The notes beneath the pieces were generated by a model. It had not been told where the DNA came from and searched no databases. It saw only the letters and a program-made list of their open reading frames with translations. Positions 12,024-22,065 of a stretch of 64,000 nt of DNA are shown piece after piece (position 1 is the stretch's first letter; each line of letters starts with the position of its first letter). The stretch is from Idiomarina aminovorans. Its GTDB lineage: Bacteria > Pseudomonadota > Gammaproteobacteria > Enterobacterales > Alteromonadaceae. The stretch lies in contig NZ_JAKNDA010000001.1 of NCBI RefSeq assembly GCF_023155095.1, forward strand, positions 434,001 to 498,000, in the 5' to 3' direction. The translations under genes were made by a program, and so were the position numbers.

Positions 12024-12587
12024 ATGAAAAAAGCAGTATTAGCTACACTTATCGGCGCCGCATTATTCAGTGGTGCAACTTTAGCCGCAGACCAAGGTTC
12101 TAACTTTGATCGTTTAGAAGCTCGTTACATCGATTATAGTGATATCGATGGTTTTGGCCTTAGTGGTCGTGTAATGCTGAATGAATCTATCTATTTCACC
12201 GGAGACTACGCTCACACCAGCGAAAGCTCTTTGGATGTTGATGAAATATTGGCGGGTATTGGTTACAAGCACGAGTTCAGTGAAAAATTCACGGGCTTTG
12301 CTGATGTTAACCTTTCTTATATGGATTATGATGCTCAGCTAGCCAGCGACGATGATACTGGTTATGCAGTACAGGTTGGTGGTGTTTATCGTTTAAACCC
12401 AGCCGTTGAGTTCTCAGGTCTGGTGCGTCACATCGATAATGATATCTTCGTAGATTCTGAGCAAGAATATGAATTGGCTGCTCGTTGGTACATCAATAAT
12501 GAATTCAGCCTAAGTGCAACTTACGTTGATGGTTTTGACAGCGACTGGCGCGATGGCTACTTCATTGGCGCTGCTTGGCACTTCTAA
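12024..12587 (+). CDS. Small outer-membrane beta-barrel protein
   Basis: A 187-aa protein with a signal peptide (MKKAVLATLIGAALFSGATLA, cleavage at about residue 22) and alternating short strands such as YFTGDYAHTS and EYELAARWYINN. It ends in Phe (AAWHF), the usual C-terminal signal for the BAM insertion machinery. The strand count suggests an eight-stranded barrel. The ribosome site is CGGAG. No close functional family is recognised; it may be a general surface or porin-like protein. Single-gene unit. Confidence 0.8.
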   Translation: MKKAVLATLIGAALFSGATLAADQGSNFDRLEARYIDYSDIDGFGLSGRVMLNESIYFTGDYAHTSESSLDVDEILAGIGYKHEFSEKFTGFADVNLSYMDYDAQLASDDDTGYAVQVGGVYRLNPAVEFSGLVRHIDNDIFVDSEQEYELAARWYINNEFSLSATYVDGFDSDWRDGYFIGAAWHF

Positions 12588-12604
12588 GCAACCCAGTTAA
12601 GTCC

Positions 12605-12630
12605 GCCGCCTGTCGTTTCAGACGGGCGGC
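12605..12630 (+). terminator. Hairpin after the outer-membrane protein gene
   Basis: A 10-bp stem GCCGCCTGTC / GACGGGCGGC with loop GTTTCA, 17 bp after the stop. There is no T-run, so it may be a processed or Rho-assisted 3' end rather than a classic terminator. Confidence 0.5.
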
Positions 12631-12854
12631 AATTACCCCCGTAAAAACAACGCTGCATTTCATTCAGATTTTCACATAGCCAATTACCCGCTTTATATTC
12701 ACTCATTTTACCTGCAACAGAAAATAGTGATTTTGAAGGAAGCAATACATTCTGTATATGGCGGAGTTTGGCTATATTATTCTTTTCTTAAGGGTTTATT
12801 GTAGAGAGTCAAAAGCGTAATTTAGGAAGATAGTTCAGGAATAGAAATAATAAA

Positions 12855-12931
<77 letters not shown>

Positions 12932-13124
12932 ACATTTTAGAAAGGTATCCACTGCTGTGGAACAGGCGTTATACTAGTGATTTGCCGCCATGGGTGCAAG
13001 TAGTTTTTTACGAAACGCATTTGTTTGTCGAAATTCTATTCAACCTTTAAAAATCCGGTGTTTGCCCACATCTAATTTTTAAGCTTTATTAAAAACAAAG
13101 CAGGCTATGATAAGGAGTAATATC

Positions 13125-13388
13125 ATGTTGAATTTTTTACGGGTTATACGGGCTTTGGCCGGGCTATTTTTTCTGCTGACAATAGCCGCAGTTATCGCAC
13201 AGTTAACGTATAATGTCTTGCAGGTTGATTCCCTGATGCGATCATCCATGATCGCAATCATCGCGGGCGTTCTTCACGGGGCTTTCTGGCTTTGGGCCTT
13301 TTTCGGTCTGCGTTATGTTATCAACGAAATCCACCAAAAAGAGCAAGGCTCGCCGCATCCAAGTCTTACAAAGCAATGGCATTTGTAA
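13125..13388 (+). CDS. Small inner-membrane protein, unknown function
   Basis: An 87-aa protein with two predicted membrane helices (about residues 5-28 and 43-62) and a charged C-terminal tail (HQKEQGSPHPS). The ATG at 13125 was chosen because AAGGAG lies 7 bases upstream; a longer frame from 13107 would put that ribosome site inside the gene. It stands alone between the tRNA and the fatty-acid operon. Family not recognised. Confidence 0.65.
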   Translation: MLNFLRVIRALAGLFFLLTIAAVIAQLTYNVLQVDSLMRSSMIAIIAGVLHGAFWLWAFFGLRYVINEIHQKEQGSPHPSLTKQWHL

Positions 13389-13405
13389 GAGGCAAAAGAG
13401 AGCTG

Positions 13406-14902
13406 TTAGCTGTCGCGTAATTCATGCTTTAATACTTTAGCATTGGCATTGTGCGGCAGTTCCTCATAAAACTGATAGACTCGCGGTCGTTTGTAGTCAG
13501 CCAAGTATACGGCCGCGTGCTGACGTAATGTATCTTCGCTGACGTCTTTATTAAGCACCACACAGGCCTTAACCGTTTCGCCCCATTCTGGGTGCGGTAC
13601 GCCAATAACCGCGACTTCGGCAACTGCCGGGTGCGCTGATAACGCATCCTCGATTTCACGGGGGTAAACGTTAACACCGCCGCTGATAATGAGATCTTTC
13701 TTGCGATCTTTTATCCAGTAGAAGCCATCGGCGTCGCGCACACCGATATCACCGGTTTTTATCCAGCCATCACTTGAGAAGGTTTCTTCCGTAGCGGCGG
13801 GATTGTGCCAATATTCACGCATGAGTCCGTCGCCACCAATGTGGATTTCACCGGGTTCATCAATGGCGGCGATATCGCCACTTTCATTTACGACTCTCAT
13901 TTCGGTGAAGGCTGCTGCCCGACACCCAATGGAACCGGCTTTTTTAGCGTGATCTTCAGGCCGTAAAAAGCTGCCGGTGGGTCCGGCTTCGGTTAAGCCG
14001 TAAACACAGTAAAACTGGTCACTGTTAAAGGCTTTTTGTACACGCTTAGCATGTTCAGCTGACAGCGGCCCGCCGCCGTAAATCCAGTGGCTCATGCTAG
14101 ATAAATCTGTGTTTTCAATATGCGGATGTTGCGCCGTCAATAAATAGGCTACCGGCGCACCGAAAAAGTGGGTTGTTCGTTCTCTTTCTGCTAACCCCAG
14201 CAGTAAGTCGGGTGTGAAAGTAGGGGCAATAACATGGGTTGAACCCATTAATGTGCCCCCAACCAAACTTAAGTTCAGCGGTGCTGAGTGTGTATACGGC
14301 ATCAACGACAATAAGCGACTTTCGGGCTGATAATGCATTTCGGTCGCGAACATTAACCCTACAAACAACAACGCCTGATGGTCAAACAATACGCCTTTAG
14401 GGCGACCGGTAGTCCCCGAGGTATAGAGCAGCGTAGCCGGTTGATCCGCTCGTTTTTCATCGAGCGCCTGAAATGATCGCCCACTAGCATGCTCTTGCTG
14501 AAACTCAGCTAAATTGTCAATCAATAATAAAGGACAAGTGGCAGAATCCGCCGTGGCTTTTTCCGCTTCGGTTTTAGTTAAACTGCAGCTAATAACCAGG
14601 CTGGGCTCAGCATTGTTAAAAATATAATCAAGCTCATTGGCTGTCAGTTTGACATTAATGGGCGAAATAATGGCTCCTAAACGCTGAACCGCAAAATGAG
14701 CAACAATAAAAGTATAGTTATTGGGTAATACCAGACAAACTCTGTCGCCGACAGCAACCTGATAATCATTAGCCAGAATTTCGGCCAGGCTATCGACATC
14801 AGCGTTAAGTTGCGACCAGGTCATTCGTCGCTCGCCATCAATAACCGCTTCATGATTCGAGTATTTACGGGCATTGCGGCTGACATACGCAGGGATAATC
14901 AT
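13406..14902 (-). CDS. AMP-dependent acyl-CoA synthetase/ligase
   Basis: An ANL-superfamily enzyme, 498 aa, that activates a carboxylic acid to its CoA thioester through an acyl-adenylate. Motifs present are the P-loop TLLYTSGTTGRPKGVLF (about residue 155), YGLTEAGP (about 300), the hinge region GWIKTGDIGVRDADGFYWIKDRKKDLIISGG, and the catalytic C-terminal Lys region PHNANAKVLKHELR. The substrate is probably a fatty acid but cannot be fixed. It follows the AidB-like gene by 18 bp and is the last gene of the TetR operon. Confidence 0.9.
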   Translation of the reverse strand: MIIPAYVSRNARKYSNHEAVIDGERRMTWSQLNADVDSLAEILANDYQVAVGDRVCLVLPNNYTFIVAHFAVQRLGAIISPINVKLTANELDYIFNNAEPSLVISCSLTKTEAEKATADSATCPLLLIDNLAEFQQEHASGRSFQALDEKRADQPATLLYTSGTTGRPKGVLFDHQALLFVGLMFATEMHYQPESRLLSLMPYTHSAPLNLSLVGGTLMGSTHVIAPTFTPDLLLGLAERERTTHFFGAPVAYLLTAQHPHIENTDLSSMSHWIYGGGPLSAEHAKRVQKAFNSDQFYCVYGLTEAGPTGSFLRPEDHAKKAGSIGCRAAAFTEMRVVNESGDIAAIDEPGEIHIGGDGLMREYWHNPAATEETFSSDGWIKTGDIGVRDADGFYWIKDRKKDLIISGGVNVYPREIEDALSAHPAVAEVAVIGVPHPEWGETVKACVVLNKDVSEDTLRQHAAVYLADYKRPRVYQFYEELPHNANAKVLKHELRDS

Positions 14903-14920
14903 AACGACTTTTCCTTTTCC

Positions 14921-16603
14921 TTATTCTTGTAACGTGGGTGAAGCACGGCGGATAATGCTGGCAACATCAATGCCGCTAGGCAATGTTCCGTAATTGGCAT
15001 AGCGACTGAAAGGGCTGTCGCTTAAACGACTTTGACAAAAGGCGTCGGCGATAAAATCAGGACCGTTCTGCAACAATAATCCGGCCTGTAATGCCAGTGC
15101 CATGCGGTCGGCAAATTCCCTTGCGTGGTATTGGTAATCATCCGGGTTGGTTTGTTTAAAGTCTTTTTGCAGACGCTGAACAAAGGCATCGTAAAGTTTA
15201 GAACGGCCTTGTGCTTTTGCCAGTTCATTGAAATAGGCTTCCAGCACCTTAGGTTCTTTTTGAACGGCCCGTAAAATATCCAGACACTGCACATTACCGC
15301 TGCCTTCCCAAATCGCATTAACCGGCGACTCACGAAGTAATCTTGGCATAACGGTGTTTTCCATTAATCCCATGCCGCCAATGACTTCCATAGCTTCATA
15401 GGCGTGGTTGGGTGTCCGTTTGCAAATCCAGTATTTACCAATAGGCGTAGCAATGCGGGCAAATAGTTTTTCCTGTTCGTTATCCTGATTATCAAAACAA
15501 CGCGACATGCGCAGGGTTAAGGTCATTGCGGCTTCGCTTTCCAGCGCTAAATCAGCCAGCAGATTTTGCATTAAAGGTTGTTCGCTTAAGCGGGCACCAA
15601 AGGCTTCGCGATGGTGGCAATGGTGCAAAGCTTGCACTGTTGCCTGACGCATACCGGACGATGAACCAATCATGCAGTCGTAGCGGGTCATAGCGACCAT
15701 TTCAATAATAGTGCGTACACCGCGACCTTCATCACCGATCATCCAGCCCAGCGCGCCCCGCAGTTCGCATTCGCTGGAGGCATTAGCTACGTTACCCATT
15801 TTATTTTTCAGCTGCTGAATTTGTAGTGGGTTTTTACTACCATCTGGATGCCACCGGGGGACCACAAAACAGGATAAACCGTTGGTTGTTTGCGCTAAAA
15901 TTAAAAACAAGTCACACATAGGGGCTGAAACAAACCATTTATGTCCGACCAGTTCATAGGCCTGCCCGGAACCTTCCGGACCGATAGGGTAAGCTTTGGT
16001 GCTGTTGCTGCGTACATCCGACCCTCCTTGTTTCTCGGTCATCGCCATACCGACGGTAAGGCCGTGTTTTTGGCTGTCGGGCACGTTTCGAGCATCATAA
16101 CTTGGCGCGATAATCTTTTTACCAAATTTCTCAAACAGCTCAGGTTGATGCTTAAGTGCCGGAATGGCTGCAAAAGTCATGGTAATAGGGCAGCCATGTG
16201 CTGCTTCAACTTGCGTATGCAAATAGTATTTTGCCGCACGGGCAACATGAGCGCCGGATTTAGGATTAAGCCAGGGACTGCCGTGTAAGCCTTCAGTTTT
16301 GGCAATATCCATTAATTGATGATAGCTAGGGTGATAGTCGACTTCGTCAATACGATGTCCGAAACGATCGTGGGTACGTAACTGAGGTTTATTGGCATTG
16401 GCATCAAAACCGAGTTTGATGCGCTCAACCAGGCCGCATTCCGCGCCAAATCGAGCAACATCCTGCTCCGCCCATTGGGCTCCTTCGCGTTTAAGTGCTT
16501 CCTGCAAGGCTGTATCTTCCGCGTATAAATTATAGTTTTCCAGTTCTGGTGGCTGATTGGTGACGTTATGGGTGGTCGCGTAAAAGCGGTTCTTGTTCGT
16601 CAT
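14921..16603 (-). CDS. AidB-like acyl-CoA dehydrogenase family protein
   Basis: A 560-aa flavoprotein with the long N-terminal domain typical of E. coli AidB. Visible matches include the N-terminal NQPPELENYNLY, SGAHVARAAKYYLHTQVEA, CPITMTFA, GMAMTEKQGGSDVR, LVGHKWFVSAPMCD and IWEGSGNVQCLDILR. AidB has weak isovaleryl-CoA dehydrogenase activity and protects DNA during alkylation stress. Here the gene sits with an acyl-CoA ligase and a TetR regulator, suggesting a fatty-acid or branched acyl-CoA catabolic role instead. Whether it is the true AidB orthologue is open. Confidence 0.88.
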   Translation of the reverse strand: MTNKNRFYATTHNVTNQPPELENYNLYAEDTALQEALKREGAQWAEQDVARFGAECGLVERIKLGFDANANKPQLRTHDRFGHRIDEVDYHPSYHQLMDIAKTEGLHGSPWLNPKSGAHVARAAKYYLHTQVEAAHGCPITMTFAAIPALKHQPELFEKFGKKIIAPSYDARNVPDSQKHGLTVGMAMTEKQGGSDVRSNSTKAYPIGPEGSGQAYELVGHKWFVSAPMCDLFLILAQTTNGLSCFVVPRWHPDGSKNPLQIQQLKNKMGNVANASSECELRGALGWMIGDEGRGVRTIIEMVAMTRYDCMIGSSSGMRQATVQALHHCHHREAFGARLSEQPLMQNLLADLALESEAAMTLTLRMSRCFDNQDNEQEKLFARIATPIGKYWICKRTPNHAYEAMEVIGGMGLMENTVMPRLLRESPVNAIWEGSGNVQCLDILRAVQKEPKVLEAYFNELAKAQGRSKLYDAFVQRLQKDFKQTNPDDYQYHAREFADRMALALQAGLLLQNGPDFIADAFCQSRLSDSPFSRYANYGTLPSGIDVASIIRRASPTLQE

Positions 16604-16627
16604 AATAAATCTCCTGTTTGGTGATGA

Positions 16628-17242
16628 TCACCATGTACGGGCGGTAATGGCTTGTAAGCAAAAACGCACACTGTCGCTGATGGATTGTTGCTCATTCTGT
16701 TGCGCTTGCTGAGCCAATGGACCAATAAGTGCTTCTGCAATGGCTCCAACTAAAGCCCGGCTGGCCAGTGCACTGTTTTGTTGAGGTAGAGAGCCATCGG
16801 CTATGCCTAGTTCAATGGCTTGTTCGAACAGTTGTGCATAGCGTTCGCGATACTTGAGTCGGGCTGCTACAACAATAGGCTCTACGGGCTCTGCTATCAG
16901 TGCCCAGGCGGTAGTCGGTGCGCGCAAAGCGCGCTTTGCAAAGGTGGTTAATGCTGCAGCGATACGTTCCGATGCGTTTGCTTGTTCGTGTTGCAATTGC
17001 TCCTGAACTTGCTGAATTTCAATTTGAGTCGCCTGTTTAAACAAGGTTTCGCATAACTGTTCTTTTGAGCCGAAATATCGATACAAGGTACCGGTAGCCA
17101 AGTTTGCCCGTTGCGCTAACACCACCATCTGTATTCCTGCAAAACCGCGTTCATCAAGTAGTTTTAATGCCTGCACCACAATTGTGTCGCGGGTTGCCTG
17201 TTTGCGCTGTTGCATGCGGGCAGTTTCACGATAAGCCAACAC
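16628..17242 (-). CDS. TetR/AcrR-family transcriptional regulator
   Basis: A 204-aa repressor-type protein. The N-terminal helix-turn-helix (TRDTIVVQALKLLDERGF to GTLYRYFGSKEQLCETLF, about residues 17-68) is typical, and the C-terminal half is a helical ligand domain. The start is GTG at 17242 or TTG at 17239, with AGGAG just upstream; an internal ATG lacks a ribosome site. It is the first gene of an operon with the AidB-like and acyl-CoA ligase genes, so it probably responds to an acyl-CoA and controls that operon. Confidence 0.88.
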   Translation of the reverse strand: MLAYRETARMQQRKQATRDTIVVQALKLLDERGFAGIQMVVLAQRANLATGTLYRYFGSKEQLCETLFKQATQIEIQQVQEQLQHEQANASERIAAALTTFAKRALRAPTTAWALIAEPVEPIVVAARLKYRERYAQLFEQAIELGIADGSLPQQNSALASRALVGAIAEALIGPLAQQAQQNEQQSISDSVRFCLQAITARTW

Positions 17243-17259
17243 TGACTCCTGCTAAAGAA

Positions 17260-17273
17260 TGAATCTATATTCA
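17260..17273. promoter_or_regulatory. Candidate TetR operator
   Basis: TGAAT-CTAT-ATTCA, a perfect 5-bp inverted repeat 17 bp upstream of the TetR gene start. Its size and place suit autoregulation by the downstream repressor. This is inference from position and symmetry only. Confidence 0.45.
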
Positions 17274-17311
17274 CTTTTTAGGCGATAAATGATTCAGAGT
17301 CAAGTTCTGGC

Positions 17312-18346
17312 TTAATTTAATCCTGGATTAAAGTTGCAAGCACTGTAAAACTTCTGCCAGGGGCGAACAAATTGAACAGAAGCATCGGTCAGTTTCTTAC
17401 TTAATGTCCCCAGCTCAGCAATATAGGCTTTTAGCTCAGGTTGAGGCGCTATACCTTGCAGGTTTGCCAGAGTCATTAACAAACGCTGATGTTGTTCAAT
17501 AATCTCTGCTATATCGCCTTGCATTTCTTGAATATAAATAGAATTAAAGGCCTTTTTCAGTGCCAGAGCTTTATCGGGCACCTGCCCATTTTTGCAGTAA
17601 ACTGATTGCGGAATTTCAGGCAGCAGCTCAGCCATTCGTTCGAGTTTATAGGAGTAATCCAACATAGTACGGAACAAATCGGGAAGATAATTGCTACGCT
17701 CCAAACGCCCGAGCATTTTTATTAACTCCGCCGGGTCGTCTGCTTCCTTTTTATAGTTCCAGCGCTCGAGTATACGAGTAAAGCGCTCCAAAGCATTAAC
17801 GGCGTAGTTGTATTCGGTCATATGAAATTGAGATAACGAATTATTGCCTACAGACAGAGCTTTTCTGAGTGCGTCGTCGCGAGCAAAGGCATTGGCCAGG
17901 CTGTTATTCAGTTGTGATTTCTTATGCAGCAATGCTTTTTTAAGTTTGTCTTTAACAGCAACTGACTCAGGGTGTTTAACGCAACTCTTTAGTGCTTGAA
18001 CCATATTCAGGTCAGCATGGTAGCGGCTAAACCCATCCTTGAGCCTGCCCAACGAGCTATTGTTTTCGGCAATAAGCTGACCTAACCGGCAGTGATTGAG
18101 TTTAAGACTGTCCAGCAACCCTAAACGGGTTCGTTCAATAGTTTGAGTTAATGCGCGTTTGGCCGGGTATTGAAGTTGAGGTTTAGGAGCCGTTATTGAG
18201 TTAGCGGGCCGGTTGAGTGTATTGTGGACACGGTTATGCAGTTTATCGGCGTACTCTGTTAAGCCGGGATTATCCGAGCAAGCCGATAAACCTAAGGCCA
18301 CTAACACATAGCCAAAAGACCGAAAAATAAGTACACTTTGTTTCAT
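17312..18346 (-). CDS. DUF3080 family lipoprotein
   Basis: A 344-aa protein with a lipoprotein signal peptide; the lipobox LSAC puts the lipidated Cys at residue 23. The mature part is largely helical, with a conserved look (RTRLGLLDSLKLNHCRLGQLIAENNSSLG and FSRYHADL regions) that I associate with DUF3080 of marine gammaproteobacteria. The function is unknown; it is probably anchored to an envelope membrane and faces the periplasm. It is divergent from riboflavin synthase with only 30 bp between starts, so the promoters must overlap coding sequence. Confidence 0.75.
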   Translation of the reverse strand: MKQSVLIFRSFGYVLVALGLSACSDNPGLTEYADKLHNRVHNTLNRPANSITAPKPQLQYPAKRALTQTIERTRLGLLDSLKLNHCRLGQLIAENNSSLGRLKDGFSRYHADLNMVQALKSCVKHPESVAVKDKLKKALLHKKSQLNNSLANAFARDDALRKALSVGNNSLSQFHMTEYNYAVNALERFTRILERWNYKKEADDPAELIKMLGRLERSNYLPDLFRTMLDYSYKLERMAELLPEIPQSVYCKNGQVPDKALALKKAFNSIYIQEMQGDIAEIIEQHQRLLMTLANLQGIAPQPELKAYIAELGTLSKKLTDASVQFVRPWQKFYSACNFNPGLN

Positions 18347-18376
18347 TGTTTTATTCCTCGCAACAAGGTTTTATCC

Positions 18377-18985
18377 ATGTTTACCGGTATTGTTCAAACC
18401 CAAGCTACGATATTTTCAGTCTCTGACCAAGGATCTTTTCGACACTTGGTTATTAAAACCGAACCTCAGTTTCTACAGAATTTGGCCATTGGTGCAAGCG
18501 TTGCGATAAATGGTTGCTGCTTAACTGCGGTTGAAGTTAGTGATACCCAGGTACACTTTGACGTTATTGACGAGACTCTGCGGCTAACCAACTTAGGTTT
18601 ATTAGGCGAGGGCGATAAGATCAATCTGGAAAGGTCGTTGAAAGTGGGGGATGAAATTGGTGGGCATGCGGTTTCTGGTCATATTCATTGTCAGGGCAAG
18701 GTGACCAAAATTGATGAGTCAGAGAATAATGTTGCTATGTGGATAGACGTTCCTGAACAGTATTTAGCCTATTTGTTTGCCAAAGGCTTTATTGCGATTA
18801 ATGGAGCGAGTTTGACAATTGGTCAGGTACAAAGCAATAGCTTTAGTTTGCATTTAATTCCGGAAACCCAGCGCCTAACGAATTTAGAGCTGACTCAGGT
18901 AGGTGACAATCTGAATATTGAGTTTGATCAACAAACCATTACCATTGTTGAAACCGTAGAACGAGTATTGGCCAAGCGTCAGTAA
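18377..18985 (+). CDS. ribE: Riboflavin synthase, alpha subunit
   Basis: Catalyses the last riboflavin step, dismutation of two 6,7-dimethyl-8-ribityllumazine molecules. The 202-aa protein has the expected two lumazine-binding repeats: MFTGIVQTQATIF (residue 1) with GASVAINGCCLTAV, and GHAVSGHIHCQGKV with GASLTIGQV. The start is the ATG of MFTGIV, preceded by AAGG. A longer frame exists, but its extra 13 residues do not fit the family. The 3' end overlaps the convergent CPXCG gene by 7 bp. Some organisms name this gene ribC. Confidence 0.94.
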   Translation: MFTGIVQTQATIFSVSDQGSFRHLVIKTEPQFLQNLAIGASVAINGCCLTAVEVSDTQVHFDVIDETLRLTNLGLLGEGDKINLERSLKVGDEIGGHAVSGHIHCQGKVTKIDESENNVAMWIDVPEQYLAYLFAKGFIAINGASLTIGQVQSNSFSLHLIPETQRLTNLELTQVGDNLNIEFDQQTITIVETVERVLAKRQ

Positions 18986-19188
18986 AATTGTTCATCGTTA
19001 CCGTCTACTTTAATACGCGCCTGCTGGTTAGCCTCATCTATTTGTAATTGAACATGAATAAGGTCACCGCAGGCCGCACATTCTTCTTGATAGTCCTGGT
19101 TACCTTCCGAGACATCAATGTCCAGAAAAGTATTATGTCCACAATGAGGGCACCGCACCGACCAGCTTTTTAAATTCTCTTCGTTCAT
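18979..19188 (-). CDS. CPXCG-motif cysteine-rich protein
   Basis: A 69-aa protein with two Cys pairs, CPHC at 13-16 and CAAC at 37-40, forming a likely zinc ribbon. It is short, acidic and soluble. The family is widespread in gammaproteobacteria and has no known function. It overlaps the end of the riboflavin synthase gene, tail to tail. Confidence 0.8.
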   Translation of the reverse strand: MNEENLKSWSVRCPHCGHNTFLDIDVSEGNQDYQEECAACGDLIHVQLQIDEANQQARIKVDGNDEQFY

Positions 19189-19513
19189 GTTGTGCTCTTA
19201 TTTTCTGAGTCATACTGCTAACTATAGAAAGAAAATTTCGATTTCGCCCAATGATAGTAGAGCTGTGATTTTGACTGCGGTGTAATCCATTGTTTTTACA
19301 GCAAAGAAATGGGAAGAGTAATAAAGAAAAAGCACGAAGCGTCAAGGTTGATATACTCAGCGGTTGCTGAAGTGTCAACGGTCGATTATAGTAGCGGTTC
19401 GCGTTTGATTGTACCAAACGCAACAAATTTCGTTGGTTTTTCTAAACTATAGATAAAGCCCAAATAGAGCATGTGGCACTTGGTAGGTGTCACCACTGTA
19501 GAAAGGAAGTTTC
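19189..19513. other. 325-bp region between CPXCG gene and thrS
   Basis: Contains the promoters of the divergent genes and, at its right end, the thrS operator-like hairpin listed separately. I see no credible gene here. Confidence 0.5.
19473..19493 (+). promoter_or_regulatory. thrS translational operator: tRNA-Thr anticodon-arm mimic
   Basis: GTGGCAC pairs with GTGTCAC (one G-U pair) around the 7-nt loop TTGGTAG. The anticodon loop of tRNA-Thr(GGU) is TTGGTAA, so six of seven loop bases match, with GGU in the anticodon place. The hairpin ends 8 nt before the ribosome site AAAGGAAG and 20 nt before the thrS ATG. In E. coli, ThrRS represses its own mRNA by binding such a mimic at the same distance. 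The sequence fits that mechanism; binding is inferred. Confidence 0.7.
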
Positions 19514-21430
19514 ATGCCTGTAATTACTCTCCCTGACGGAAGTCAACGTGAATTCGATTACCCAGTAAGTATTGTGGACATTGCCGCTGATATCGGCGCT
19601 GGTCTGGCTAAAGCAACAGTTGCCGGACGTATAGACGGTGAGTTAGTTGATGCCTGTGAACTGATTGAGCACGATGCACGTGTCGAAATTGTTACCCCCA
19701 AAGATGATGACGGACTTGAAATTATTCGTCACTCTTGTGCCCACTTAATGGGGCATGCGGTAAAGCAGTTATGGCCAGAGGCGAAAATGGCAATAGGACC
19801 GGTTATCGACAACGGTTTTTATTACGACATTGATGTTGACCACACCTTTACTCAAGACGACCTGGAAACAATTGAAAAACGGATGAAAGAGCTGGCGAAG
19901 ACGGAATACGCCGTTATTAAGAACAAAGTCAGCTGGAAAGAAGCCCGTGAAACTTTTGTAGAACGCCATGAACCCTACAAAATAGAAATTCTGGACGAAA
20001 ATATTCCAACAGACTCTCATCCTGCGCTTTATCACCACGAAGAATACATAGATATGTGCCGGGGACCGCACGTGCCTAACATGAAGTTCTGTCATCACTT
20101 AAAAATTATGAAAATGGCAGGTGCATACTGGCGTGGTGATTCTGACAATAAAATGTTGCAACGTATCTATGGAACAGCCTGGGCAGACAAAAAGCAGTTA
20201 AAGGCATACTTGCAGCGTTTAGAAGAAGCCGAAAAGCGCGATCACCGTAAAATAGCGAAAGCACAGGATCTTTTCCACTGGCAGGAAGAAGCGCCGGGCA
20301 TGGTTTTTTGGCACCACAATGGTTGGACAATTTTCCGTGAGCTTGAGACTTATATCCGTGAGAAAATGCGTGAGTATGAATATCAGGAAGTGAAAGGTCC
20401 GTTGATGATGGACCGGGTGTTGTGGGAAAAATCGGGGCACTGGGAAAAGTTTTCAGAGTTGATGTTCACAACATCTTCGGAAAACCGTGAGTATGCAATT
20501 AAACCCATGAACTGCCCGGGACACGTTCAAATCTTTAATCAGGGCTTAAAGTCTTACCGTGACTTGCCGTTGCGTATGGCTGAATTTGGCAGTTGTCACC
20601 GTAATGAACCATCAGGTGCTTTGCACGGTTTGATGCGGGTTCGGGGCTTTACTCAGGACGATGCGCATATTTTCTGTTCAGAAGAGCAAGTGCAGGAAGA
20701 AGTCGCGGGCTGCATCAAAATGGTGTACGAAACCTACAAAACCTTTGGTTTTGACAAGGTTGATGTAAAACTTTCGACTCGTCCTGAAAAGCGTTTAGGT
20801 GATGATGCAACCTGGGACCGTTCAGAGACAGCATTGGCTCAGGCATTGAAAAATAATGATATCGATTTTTCATATTTACCGGGTGAAGGGGCTTTTTACG
20901 GTCCGAAAATAGAATTTACTTTGTTCGATTGTCTGGGCAGAGCGTGGCAATGTGGTACAATACAGCTTGATTTTGCGTTGCCGGGCCGTTTAGGGGCTAC
21001 ATACGTGGGCGAAGATAACGAGCGACATACGCCTGTTATGATTCACCGCGCTATTTTAGGGTCACTTGAACGTTTCATGGGGATTCTTATTGAAGAATAC
21101 GCCGGAAACTTCCCGTTGTGGTTGTCGCCAACGCAAGTTGTTTTAATGAATATCACGGATAATCAAAGCGATTATGTACGAAATATTGTGAAAACCCTGA
21201 ATGAAAAGGGAATTCGTGCATCAGCCGACTTGAGAAATGAGAAGATAGGCTTTAAAATCCGTGAACACACATTAAAACGTGTTCCATATTTACTGGTTGT
21301 TGGCGACAAAGAAGTCGAAGCTGGTGAGGTTGCGGTACGTACACGTGGTGGTGAAGACTTGGGGAAATTCCCGTTAGAAGACTTCATTACTCGTGTAAAG
21401 GACGAAGTCCGTACTCGCAAAATTGATTAA
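19514..21430 (+). CDS. thrS: Threonyl-tRNA synthetase
   Basis: Class II synthetase of 638 aa with the full domain set: N-terminal TGS domain ([14 protein letters not shown]), editing domain ([16 protein letters not shown] and the [15 protein letters not shown] region), catalytic core with [39 protein letters not shown], and anticodon-binding C-terminus. The zinc-binding Cys and His residues are present. The gene heads the thrS-infC-rpmI-rplT-pheST-ihfA cluster conserved in enterobacteria, and a tRNA-like operator precedes it. Confidence 0.97.
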   Translation: MPVITLPDGSQREFDYPVSIVDIAADIGAGLAKATVAGRIDGELVDACELIEHDARVEIVTPKDDDGLEIIRHSCAHLMGHAVKQLWPEAKMAIGPVIDNGFYYDIDVDHTFTQDDLETIEKRMKELAKTEYAVIKNKVSWKEARETFVERHEPYKIEILDENIPTDSHPALYHHEEYIDMCRGPHVPNMKFCHHLKIMKMAGAYWRGDSDNKMLQRIYGTAWADKKQLKAYLQRLEEAEKRDHRKIAKAQDLFHWQEEAPGMVFWHHNGWTIFRELETYIREKMREYEYQEVKGPLMMDRVLWEKSGHWEKFSELMFTTSSENREYAIKPMNCPGHVQIFNQGLKSYRDLPLRMAEFGSCHRNEPSGALHGLMRVRGFTQDDAHIFCSEEQVQEEVAGCIKMVYETYKTFGFDKVDVKLSTRPEKRLGDDATWDRSETALAQALKNNDIDFSYLPGEGAFYGPKIEFTLFDCLGRAWQCGTIQLDFALPGRLGATYVGEDNERHTPVMIHRAILGSLERFMGILIEEYAGNFPLWLSPTQVVLMNITDNQSDYVRNIVKTLNEKGIRASADLRNEKIGFKIREHTLKRVPYLLVVGDKEVEAGEVAVRTRGGEDLGKFPLEDFITRVKDEVRTRKID

Positions 21431-21449
21431 TTGTTTGGAGGAATAAACC

Positions 21450-21992
21450 ATTAAAGGCGGAAAAAGAACTCAGAAAGCTGCAGATAAAAATCGTATCAAC
21501 GAAGAAATTCGTGTAGATGAAGTTCGTTTAATTGGTGTAGAAGCTGAACAGATTGGTATCGTCAGTATTACAGAAGCTCTTAGCGCAGCAGCGGAAGCTG
21601 GCGTTGATTTGGTGGAAATGAGCCCGAATGCGGAGCCACCGGTCTGCCGCTTAATGGATTACGGTAAATTCCTCTTTGACAAGAGCAAAGAGCAAAAAGA
21701 GCAAAAGAAAAAGCAGAAACAGATTCAGGTCAAGGAAGTTAAGTTCCGGCCTGGTACTGATGAGGGCGACTACCAGGTAAAACTGCGCAACCTGCGTCGT
21801 TTCCTCGAGGGAGGTGACAAAACCAAAGTCACTATCCGTTTCCGTGGCCGGGAAATGGCACACCAAGAGTTGGGTATCGAATTGCTAAATCGTGTTAAAA
21901 ACGATTTAGAAGAAATCTCAATTGTTGAGTCGTTCCCAAGGCGTGCCGAAGGGCGTCAGATGATCATGGTCTTGGCACCCAACAAGAAGTGA
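21450..21992 (+). CDS. infC: Translation initiation factor IF-3, with ATT start codon
   Basis: IF-3 binds the 30S subunit and checks start-codon and initiator tRNA choice. The coding sequence begins at ATT 21450 (reading KGGKR after the initiator), 7 bases after GGAGG; the 180-aa product then matches E. coli IF-3 in length and in [16 protein letters not shown] and [16 protein letters not shown]. No ATG exists before residue 54. AUU is the known rare start that lets IF-3 discriminate against its own mRNA, so autoregulation is expected. Confidence 0.95.
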   Translation: MKGGKRTQKAADKNRINEEIRVDEVRLIGVEAEQIGIVSITEALSAAAEAGVDLVEMSPNAEPPVCRLMDYGKFLFDKSKEQKEQKKKQKQIQVKEVKFRPGTDEGDYQVKLRNLRRFLEGGDKTKVTIRFRGREMAHQELGIELLNRVKNDLEEISIVESFPRRAEGRQMIMVLAPNKK

Positions 21993-22065
21993 TCGTGGTT
22001 TACAAGTAGTCTGGTTGTCAGGCTCACCCTTTCACACTTTTATCAACAATGCGGAGTTTAATTTC

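Noticed and set aside
12974-13000. Sigma-70 promoter for tRNA-Val (TTGCAC / TATAAC)
   Set aside because: Spacer is 20 bp, too long for a confident call, although TATAAC is well placed.
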